DNA of 9,551 bases from DSBX01 sp046484845 (GTDB taxonomy: Bacteria; Hydrothermota; Tepidihabitantia; Tepidihabitantales; Tepidihabitantaceae), in the NCBI GenBank assembly GCA_046484845.1, contig JAWOIB010000168.1:1-9551 (forward strand). The letters run 5' to 3'. Positions 1 to 4,881 of the stretch are shown piece after piece. The notes under the pieces are model-generated. The model was not told where the DNA came from and did no database searches. It saw nothing but the letters and a program-made list of their open reading frames with translations. Position 1 is the first letter of the stretch; each line of letters begins with the position of its first letter. The position numbers and the translations under genes were made by a program.

Positions 1-47
1 GTCGCAGCCGTCGCCGGGCAGGCGATTGCCGTCGTCGCACTCCTCGT
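1..47. repeat. 47-bp direct repeat, copy 1 (copy 2 at 91-137)
   Basis: Bases 1-47 and 91-137 are identical, a 90-bp period equal to 30 codons. The repeat encodes the ECDDGNRLPGDGCD part of the cysteine-rich protein. Conservation at third codon positions suggests recent duplication or gene conversion within the repeat protein. Confidence 0.9.
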
Positions 48-240
48 TCGGGTCGAGCCGGCCATTGCCGCACTCGAAGCGGCAGCTCGGGTCGCAGCCG
101 TCGCCGGGCAGGCGATTGCCGTCGTCGCACTCCTCGTCGCCTTCCCGGACCCCGTCGCCGCACACCGAGCCGTCGGAGCCCGCGCAGGCCGCGCCGAGCT
201 GGACGGCGAGCAGCACGAGACCGCCGAGAGCCAAACGCAT
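1..240 (-). CDS. Cysteine-rich repeat (DUF4215-like) lipoprotein, N-terminal part
   Basis: The frame starts at ATG 240-238 and stays open to the left edge, so 80 N-terminal codons are present and the 3' end is missing. A purine-rich Shine-Dalgarno stretch (GGAGGAGGGAGG) sits directly before the ATG, closer than usual. The protein opens with MRLALGGLVLLAVQLGAACA, a signal peptide with a plausible lipobox (GAAC, Cys at residue 19), then has repeats of about 30 residues containing CGxG, ExCDDGN, GDGCDxxC. This is the pattern of the Myxococcus cysteine-rich repeat family (DUF4215/TIGR02232), found mostly in secreted or surface proteins of Myxococcota; the function is unknown. Repeat units are nearly identical at DNA level (see the 47-bp repeat). 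The family call rests on the motif; the organism assignment is inference. Confidence 0.8.
   Translation of the reverse strand, partial: MRLALGGLVLLAVQLGAACAGSDGSVCGDGVREGDEECDDGNRLPGDGCDPSCRFECGNGRLDPNEECDDGNRLPGDGCD
91..137. repeat. 47-bp direct repeat, copy 2 (copy 1 at 1-47)
   Basis: Identical to bases 1-47. It lies inside the minus-strand cysteine-rich lipoprotein gene and corresponds to the first of its 30-residue units. Confidence 0.9.
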
Positions 241-367
241 CCTCCCTCCTCCGGGGCATGGTCGAGCCGGCCGCTCGCCGAGTCAAGCGCCCGTGGGCGC
301 CCACGGGGTCCGGCGGTCCGCCCACCCGCTCGAATCGGTTGACATCGCGCGCCGGTCCGAGCATTCA

Positions 368-715
368 ATGAACGAGATGTCCGGTGACTCCCGAAGGGCC
401 TACGAGCGGCTGGATTTCGAGACCCCCGTGACCGTCCTGGCCGATGGGCGGACCGTGGCCGGAACCTGTCGAAACATCAGCCAAGGCGGCATGTTCCTCG
501 AGGCCGGCGAGGCGGTCGCCATCGGCTCGGCGGTCCGCGTCCGTTTCGCCCTGCCCGACCTCAAGGGCGACGGCGTCGACGCCGAGGCCACGGTGCGGTG
601 GTGCGAACGGGACGGTGCTTCCTCCCGAGGCCTCGGGCTCCAGTTCTCGGGCCTCCGGCCCATCGAGGTCTGGGCAATCAACCAGCTGTTCCGCAAGCGC
701 AGCCGCGGCGCCTGA
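368..715 (+). CDS. PilZ domain protein (c-di-GMP-binding candidate), 115 aa
   Basis: A single PilZ domain fills the protein. It shows the RxxxR motif (RAYER, residues 10-14) followed about 20 residues later by (D/N)xSxxG (NISQGG, residues 36-41), the two elements that bind cyclic-di-GMP in PilZ proteins. Further on, ATVRWC and the GLGLQF stretch match the later beta strands of the domain. The frame is open far upstream, but that part is antisense to the cysteine-rich gene. ATG 368 is chosen because the domain starts within ten residues of it; ATG 377 is an alternative and neither has a strong Shine-Dalgarno. Stand-alone PilZ proteins usually act as c-di-GMP effectors in motility or envelope control; the partner here cannot be told. 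Such proteins are abundant in Myxococcota. Confidence 0.87.
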   Translation: MNEMSGDSRRAYERLDFETPVTVLADGRTVAGTCRNISQGGMFLEAGEAVAIGSAVRVRFALPDLKGDGVDAEATVRWCERDGASSRGLGLQFSGLRPIEVWAINQLFRKRSRGA

Positions 716-779
716 GCCGGCTCGCCGGCCGCCCCTTCGATTTCTGCCAGCACGGACTGTAAGGTCGCCCGAGCCTCTT

Positions 780-798
780 CGTTTCATCGCAAGAAACG
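780..798. other. Small hairpin before the vWA gene
   Basis: CGTTTC (780-785) and GAAACG (793-798) form a 6-bp stem with a 7-nt loop, in the gap between the PilZ gene and the vWA gene. It runs into the GGAGAG Shine-Dalgarno (798-803). No U-run follows, so it is more likely chance or a leader structure than a terminator. Confidence 0.3.
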
Positions 799-809
799 GA
801 GAGAATCCC

Positions 810-1319
810 ATGCGACACACTACGCCGTTGGTCCTCGTCCTCGCCGCCTCCGTGCTGGGCTCGTGCGCCGGCTCCTCGGCGAGCTACACCCGATTCCGCG
901 CCCGCGCCGCCGAGGGGCGGGTCGTGGACGCCGAGGAGGTCCGGGCCTCGGAGATGATCAACTACCTCGCCCAGGCCGATGCGCCCCGCCCTCCGGTGAC
1001 GGCCCCCGGGGCGGCCTCGGGCCTCGCGATCGTCGCCGAGCTCGGCAACCCCGTGCTGCCCGCGGCGCGCCGGTCGCAGCCCGTCCTGCAGGTCTCTCTC
1101 CGCGGAACCGCCTCGGTCGTGCGCCCTCCGGCGACGATCGTGCTCGCCGTGGACCTGTCCGGCTCGATGAACGCCGAGGAAAGCCTGGACCTCGCGCTGG
1201 GAAGCACCGCGCATCGCGGTGCCGAAGGTCTTCTTGCGGATATCGATCGGCGTGATGGACATCAGGGGGATTCTATGTCCTTGCCCGGGACTGTCAAGGA
1301 CTGTTGTGCGCCATTGTGA
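810..1319 (+). CDS. YfbK-like von Willebrand A lipoprotein, truncated; chimeric 3' end
   Basis: ATG 810 follows GGAGAG with 6-nt spacing. Residues 1-19 are a signal peptide ending in LGSC, a plausible lipobox. Residues ~25-105 (SYTRFR..., EVRASEMINYL..., LQVSLRG) resemble the N-terminal vWF_A region of YfbK-type proteins, which have (V)RxEEFINYF at this place. The vWA domain then begins at IVLAVDLSGSM with the MIDAS residues D115, S117 and S119. Family members are several hundred residues long and end in a DUF3520-type region, but here similarity stops at about residue 122 (base ~1177). The last ~47 codons to the stop at 1317-1319 are antisense of a DivIVA gene plus its promoter. So this is a gene fragment, not a functional protein. 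Proteins of this family are exported and mediate metal-dependent adhesion or assembly; the specific role is unknown. Confidence 0.75.
   Translation: MRHTTPLVLVLAASVLGSCAGSSASYTRFRARAAEGRVVDAEEVRASEMINYLAQADAPRPPVTAPGAASGLAIVAELGNPVLPAARRSQPVLQVSLRGTASVVRPPATIVLAVDLSGSMNAEESLDLALGSTAHRGAEGLLADIDRRDGHQGDSMSLPGTVKDCCAPL
1176..1262 (-). pseudogene. DivIVA-domain protein, first 29 codons only
   Basis: Reading from ATG 1262-1260 on the minus strand gives MSITPIDIRKKTFGTAMRG followed by ASQREVQAFL. This fits the start of DivIVA-domain proteins: M-x-(L/I)-T-P-x-D-I-x-x-(K/Q)-x-F, then RGxxxxEVxxFL. DivIVA proteins bind curved or polar membrane through this N-terminal segment and then form a long coiled coil that recruits growth or division factors. 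After residue 29 the frame turns into antisense of the vWA gene, with no coiled coil, so the gene is cut at about 1176-1180. A strong promoter stands directly in front of the start codon, which supports this being a true gene start. The stretch is short, hence the moderate confidence. Confidence 0.62.
1270..1297 (-). promoter_or_regulatory. Sigma-70-type promoter of the DivIVA remnant, probably leaderless
   Basis: On the minus strand a perfect -35 TTGACA (1297-1292) is followed after 16 bp by -10 TAGAAT (1275-1270, 5 of 6 to consensus). Transcription would start about 7 bp further on, at 1263-1262, which is the DivIVA ATG itself. No Shine-Dalgarno fits in between, so the transcript would be leaderless or nearly so. 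Confidence 0.55.
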
Positions 1320-1540
1320 TGCCACCGCGGTCATGTCAGTCCTGCGCACAGCCGGCGTCGCCGGGTCGATTGACCAGCCGGAGGGGTGGCAGAACCCCGG
1401 GCTCCGCTCACGGAGCGAAGGCCGGACCGACTCGGCGTTATCGAGAAGGCCTTGCCGCGGGCCTGCCGGCGCACGACGCGGCCGCTACCTCCCGGTCGAA
1501 ACCTGTCATCCCGCCCGAATTACCTATGACCCAGGTTAGC
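1298..1540. other. Gene-free stretch with two adjacent small hairpins
   Basis: I find no convincing gene on either strand here; open frames exist only because stop codons are rare at this GC content. Two neighbouring inverted repeats stand out: GGGGT/ACCCC (1383-1387 with 1394-1398, 6-nt loop) and GCTCCG/CGGAGC (1401-1406 with 1411-1416, CTCA loop). They could belong to a terminator of an upstream gene or to a structured leader, but no U-run is present. No tRNA T-loop or RNase P, SRP or tmRNA signature was recognised. Confidence 0.4.
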
Positions 1541-1616
1541 AATCACTATCCATCGAGCCAAAATGAATATCTGGCTAACTCCTTGTATTTTCTGCGTTTC
1601 ATTCACATCCGAATTT
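1541..1616. other. AT-rich island
   Basis: Only 28 of these 76 bases are G or C, while the surroundings are strongly GC-rich. The island lies directly before the C-runs of the quadruplex motif and the 12-bp repeat array. It contains one near-match to a DnaA box (TCATTCACA, 1599-1607, one mismatch to TTATNCACA). No coding signal or clear promoter was found. It could be a duplex-unwinding region, a promoter-bearing spacer or a remnant of inserted DNA; the sequence does not decide. Confidence 0.5.
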
Positions 1617-1648
1617 CCCCCCTCCCCTACCCCCCGGGTCATCCCCCC
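1617..1648 (-). other. G-quadruplex motif with runs of 4 to 6 G
   Basis: The plus strand has C-runs at 1617-1622, 1624-1627, 1630-1635 and 1643-1648. On the minus strand this reads G6-N7-G6-N2-G4-N1-G6, which meets a four-tetrad quadruplex rule with loops of 7, 2 and 1. It bridges the AT-rich island and the first unit of the 12-bp array. Whether it folds or acts in transcription or replication is unknown. Confidence 0.6.
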
Positions 1649-1840
1649 GGTCACAGGGCCGGTCACCGGGGGAGCGACCCGGCCGGTCATTCTCCCGGTC
1701 ATTCGGCGTATCACCCGGCCAATCATCCAGCTGATAATCGAGCAAATCATCGGCCCGGTTACAGGTCCAATCACCCGCTCGGTGACCGGCCCGGCAACCG
1801 GCTCGGTAATCGTCCGCCTCATCGGCCGGGCGAGCCGGGG
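1637..1840. repeat. Degenerate 12-bp tandem array, 17 units
   Basis: Starting at 1637 the sequence falls into 17 consecutive 12-bp units without any gap, consensus GGTCAY-CSGSCC. Unit position 5 is A in 17 of 17, position 6 is a pyrimidine in 16 of 17, and position 3 is T in 14 and C in 3. Other positions vary more (position 1: G 10, A 5, T 1, C 1). The best units are GGTCAT or GGTCAC blocks at 1637, 1649, 1661, 1685 and 1697; units 1709-1757 drift towards A/T (AATCAT, GATAAT). Being a multiple of three, the period keeps several frames open on both strands as tetrapeptide repeats (PVTG-like). It is not a CRISPR: unit and spacing are far too short and there are no unique spacers. I do not recognise the family. 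Confidence 0.85.
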
Positions 1841-2059
1841 AATGCGGGTGGGGGATGGGACTCGCGGCTTCGCGACCGGCCGTCGAAGCTCGGCGAGGTT
1901 ATGCCTGAACGCAGGTCCATTGCTCGACAATCAGCTGAGTGCATTTTCGGGCACTGCACTTCTGGGTCCTGCCGGAGCCGCATCTATGGTATGTCAGTTC
2001 GTGCCTGGCGAAGTCGCTTGACTGCCTGTTCCGGCGGGAATGCCGGGGCGGGAGAGGGG
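1841..2059. other. Gene-free stretch, nothing recognised
   Basis: The 12-bp periodicity ends at about 1840. Beyond it I see only minor inverted repeats, such as TCGCG-GCTT-CGCGA (1862-1875) and GTGCA/TGCAC (1939-1943 with 1955-1959). Open frames on both strands have no homology I can see and no ribosome binding site. Confidence 0.4.
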
Positions 2060-2092
2060 AAGCGGCGGAGGGGTGTTGCCCCTCCGCCGCTT
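2060..2092 (-). terminator. Strong hairpin downstream of the propeller gene
   Basis: AAGCGGCGGAGGGG (2060-2073) pairs perfectly with 2079-2092 around a 5-nt loop, a 14-bp mostly G-C stem. On the minus strand it begins 13 nt after the TGA of the 903-aa gene, the right place for transcription termination or 3'-end protection. Neither strand has a proper U-run after it, so it is not a textbook intrinsic terminator. Confidence 0.65.
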
Positions 2093-2105
2093 CTGTTCCG
2101 CACCG

Positions 2106-4817
2106 TCAATCGAGCTTGACGAGCTTCTGCACCCGGGTGGTGCCGGTCGAAAGCTGGGTGAGCCGGGCGAAGTACAGCCCGGCGCTGAGTTGCTGCTCTT
2201 CAGCCTGCCAGGTGACGGAATGGTGACCGGGCTGGTGATGGCCACGGGCGAGGGTCGTGACTGCGCGACCGGCAGCGTCGTAGAGCGTGAGTTCGACCGG
2301 GCCTGCAACCGGAACGTCGTAGCTGAGCCGGAGTCGTCGGCTGAACGGGTTGGGACGGGGTGCGAACAGCCGCAGGAACCGGGGTGCGTCGGCTTCCCCG
2401 GCCACGCCGACATCAACGGATTGCGTCAACCTCATCATCCAGTCGTGCCGGTTCCAGAGCTGGAAGGTGTCCTGATTGGAGGAGATGTGGGAGCGCAGGT
2501 GCAGCGGCGGGGTGTTGTCGGCGCCCACCCCCATTGCCTGGGATGCATCGGTCCAGCGGCAGATCAGCCAGACATCGTCGGCGTTGCGCAGGGTGACATC
2601 GAGGTCGAATTCGATCCAGCCCGGCGCGACCGGGGTCATCACGTTCGGGACCAGTTGGAGCACCGAGTTGGTGTCCGGCCGGCCGGCGCCGTCGTCCTTG
2701 CAGACCATCACGTACTCGAAGGGCTGGTTGGCCATGTTGACGTAGATGCGGCCGCCGCGGAGCGAGAGGGGCGGTGGGAGCGTGGGGGTGAACCGGACGT
2801 AGAACTTGTCGTTCTCGCGCCGGCCGACCCAGTAGTAGGCATCCGGGACGCCGTCGTCGTAGATGATTTCCCAGGTGACTTCGAACTCGTTGACGAGGGT
2901 GTCGTTGCCCGGGTAGAAGTCCTCCGGGCTGGCCGCGACCGCGACCGCCTGGTGCGGGCCGACGTCGACCGGCGTGAAGCCGGGCAGGACCACCGTCGCG
3001 CTCGACTCGGGCATGAGTTCGGCGGTGGTGAAGGTTTGCTCGTACACGGTGGCGCCGGTCGAGTCGTGTATGATGAGCCGGCCGCTGAGCGCGTCGGGGT
3101 AGGAGCCGTTGTTTCGGACCCTGACGCCCGGGATGAGTTGCTGCCCGACCGTGTTCTCGGCGAAGGGTGGACCGACATACTCGGGCCGGCCGTCGTGGAA
3201 ACACTTGGCCTTGACGATGATGGTGTCGTCGCCGGCGTAGCCGTCGCCCGGGCAGACGGTGAAGAACTCGCAGTGGTAGAGCTCGTAGGCGGCCGGGGTC
3301 CAGTTGCTGAAGGTGACCGGCCGGGTGGCGCCGGGCGCGAGGTCGCTGACCTGTGTGCTGTCGAGGTAGATGAGGCTGTCGGTTTCGGTGGTGATGCGCA
3401 GGAACGCGGTCAGGCTGGCGGTGATTTCGCCGTAGTTGGCGACGGTCGCGGCCGGGGTGATGTTCTGGCCGACCTGGATGTGCCGGCCGGGTGCGCTGGA
3501 CGCGTGCATCCCGACGTTGAGCGATTCCGGCGCGCCGACGATGATCGCATAGACCTGTCCGCCGTTACCCATGATCTGGGCGTGGACCGCCTTGCCGCCC
3601 GCGGCCGCGAAGGTGCCGTCATCGGAGATGTCGCAGGCGAATAGCGAGCCGGGTTCCTCGTCGCGGGTGATGCCGACAAGCGGGACGTTGCTGGCGCGGT
3701 CGTGGACGGTGAAGACTTTGAATGTGCCGCTGGGAGCGCGGTCGCCCCAGGAGGCGGCGGCGATCCGCGAACCGTCACCGGATAGCGCGACCGAGGCGAC
3801 GTAGGCGCCCTGGCTGCCGTAGCCCTCGTAAGTCCAGAGCGGGGTGGCGGAGCTGGAGTCGAAGACCGAGAGCCGGCCGTCGTTGTAGCCGCTGCCACAG
3901 GCGATGGTCGAGCCGTCGCGGGAGATTCCGACCCCGGCGACCCATGGTGTACCGGTCTGCGCGCTCCAGCGCATTACGTAGGTGGAGCCGTTCCAGCGCC
4001 AGAGCCGGGTGCGGCCGTGGTAGTCGCCGGTGACGATGAGTTCGCCGTTGCCGGAGACCGCGGCCGCATACTGGGTGCCGGCCGAGGAGGTGCCGATGGG
4101 GATGCCGTTCCGACGCACGCCGTTGTGATAGACCAGGCAGGAGTCGTAAACGGTAACCGCGACGACCGAGCCGTCGTCAGAGATGTCGATGCCTTGGAGC
4201 CGGGTCGGTTCCGGGAAGGGCGCAGTCCAGAGCGTTTCACCGCTGACCGCATCGAAGGCGTAGACGGTGCCGTTCTGGGCCGCGGCGATAGTCGAGCCGT
4301 CGTACGAGACTCGAGAGAACCCGCCGACGCTGACCGGGTAGGGGTGGAACCAGTCCGGGATGCCCGAGGTCCGGGACCACTTGTAGACACCGCTCGGGCT
4401 GGAGAGGGTCAGCACCCGGCCGTCGCGGGATGCGCCGATCTGCTGGCCACCGTAGTTGTGGGAGTAGCTGCCGGGTGCGGTCCAGCGCGGGACATTGCCA
4501 GCCAGGGTTCGGTAGTAGTCGGCCCGCTCCGCGTTCAGGTACCAGTTAGCGAGCACGTGCATGCCGTCGCCTGAGAGCGCGATGGACTGGCAGATGGCAG
4601 CGCGATGGGCGCGGTCCACCCAGAGCACCCCGGTGTCGCCGAGGGCCGGCGAGCCGGCAGCCGGCGCCGGGAAGTTCTCGATCGTTTCGGTGCCCGTATT
4701 GATGCGGAAGTAGACCTGTTCGGTGCCGTCGGTGCCGGTGACGACGACCGGTTCGAGACCGACCGGGACCGCGGCGGCGATTGCGGCCAGCGCGATCAGG
4801 ATGATGCTGGTTCTCAT
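2106..4817 (-). CDS. Secreted beta-propeller protein with type IX sorting domain, 903 aa
   Basis: The start is ATG 4817-4815: AAGGAGG lies 6 nt before it and the protein then opens with a signal peptide (MRTSIILIALAAIAAAVPVG). The open frame extends 34 codons further up, but that part is arginine- and proline-rich and overlaps argF. Residues ~75-430 hold about seven or eight short repeats with SxDGS turns (ALSGDG, ISRDGS, DISDDG) and KW/LW strands, as in WD40- or PQQ-like propellers. Residues ~440-700 contain two CARDB-like beta-sandwich stretches (VANYGE, VRVRNNGSYPD). A further beta-rich region follows. The end (from ~822: PNPFS, LYDAAGR, LSAGLYFARL, KLVKL) is a type A Por sorting domain, which directs proteins across the outer membrane by the type IX system and to the cell surface. 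Substrate unknown; no catalytic motif seen. It may be read through from argF or from its own promoter. Confidence 0.9.
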   Translation of the reverse strand: MRTSIILIALAAIAAAVPVGLEPVVVTGTDGTEQVYFRINTGTETIENFPAPAAGSPALGDTGVLWVDRAHRAAICQSIALSGDGMHVLANWYLNAERADYYRTLAGNVPRWTAPGSYSHNYGGQQIGASRDGRVLTLSSPSGVYKWSRTSGIPDWFHPYPVSVGGFSRVSYDGSTIAAAQNGTVYAFDAVSGETLWTAPFPEPTRLQGIDISDDGSVVAVTVYDSCLVYHNGVRRNGIPIGTSSAGTQYAAAVSGNGELIVTGDYHGRTRLWRWNGSTYVMRWSAQTGTPWVAGVGISRDGSTIACGSGYNDGRLSVFDSSSATPLWTYEGYGSQGAYVASVALSGDGSRIAAASWGDRAPSGTFKVFTVHDRASNVPLVGITRDEEPGSLFACDISDDGTFAAAGGKAVHAQIMGNGGQVYAIIVGAPESLNVGMHASSAPGRHIQVGQNITPAATVANYGEITASLTAFLRITTETDSLIYLDSTQVSDLAPGATRPVTFSNWTPAAYELYHCEFFTVCPGDGYAGDDTIIVKAKCFHDGRPEYVGPPFAENTVGQQLIPGVRVRNNGSYPDALSGRLIIHDSTGATVYEQTFTTAELMPESSATVVLPGFTPVDVGPHQAVAVAASPEDFYPGNDTLVNEFEVTWEIIYDDGVPDAYYWVGRRENDKFYVRFTPTLPPPLSLRGGRIYVNMANQPFEYVMVCKDDGAGRPDTNSVLQLVPNVMTPVAPGWIEFDLDVTLRNADDVWLICRWTDASQAMGVGADNTPPLHLRSHISSNQDTFQLWNRHDWMMRLTQSVDVGVAGEADAPRFLRLFAPRPNPFSRRLRLSYDVPVAGPVELTLYDAAGRAVTTLARGHHQPGHHSVTWQAEEQQLSAGLYFARLTQLSTGTTRVQKLVKLD

Positions 4818-4823
4818 TCTCAG

Positions 4824-4830
4824 CCTCCTT
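4824..4830 (-). promoter_or_regulatory. Shine-Dalgarno that fixes the propeller gene start
   Basis: AAGGAGG on the minus strand, 6 nt before ATG 4817. It decides in favour of the start that exposes the signal peptide over longer alternatives. Confidence 0.85.
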
Positions 4831-4849
4831 GCCCGGCTACGCGCCGGGC
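4831..4849 (-). other. Hairpin touching the propeller gene's Shine-Dalgarno
   Basis: GCCCGGC (4831-4837) and GCCGGGC (4843-4849) form a perfect 7-bp G-C stem with a 5-nt loop. On the minus strand it ends exactly where AAGGAGG begins. It could protect the processed mRNA or affect ribosome access; no regulatory class is recognised. Confidence 0.4.
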
Positions 4850-4859
4850 GGTTAGCGCC

Positions 4860-4874
4860 CCGCGCCGAGCGCGG
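4860..4874 (-). terminator. Short GC hairpin after argF
   Basis: CCGCGC (4860-4865) and GCGCGG (4869-4874) form a 6-bp stem with a 3-nt loop, 7 nt past the argF stop on the minus strand. No U-run follows. It may be a weak terminator or attenuator between argF and the propeller gene. Confidence 0.35.
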
Positions 4875-4881
4875 AGCGGTG

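Noticed and set aside
339..367. Promoter for the PilZ gene from TTGACA at 339-344
   Set aside because: The hexamer at the right spacing (CATTCA) matches TATAAT at only two positions, and initiation would fall inside the coding region.
1298..1540. Structured RNA (tRNA, RNase P or SRP RNA)
   Set aside because: CAGAACCCCGGG at 1390-1401 recalls the 3' end of RNase P RNA, but the conserved core elements are missing and no tRNA T-loop is present.
1599..1607. DnaA box TCATTCACA as proof of an origin
   Set aside because: It is a single site with one mismatch. Chance matches of this quality are expected and no cluster of boxes is visible.
1637..1840. CRISPR array
   Set aside because: Units of 12 bp with no unique spacers do not fit CRISPR, and no cas gene is near.
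1304..2119. Plus-strand frame with PGH-type repeats, and the minus-strand frame 1930-1520
   Set aside because: They stay open because the 12-bp array keeps every frame free of stops. No ribosome binding site or domain supports them; the minus-strand start would be a TTG.
2040..3644. A 534-codon open frame on the plus strand opposite the propeller gene
   Set aside because: It is antisense to a well-supported gene with signal peptide and sorting domain. Its acidic and glycine-rich composition is what a GC-rich complement produces, and it has no recognisable domain.
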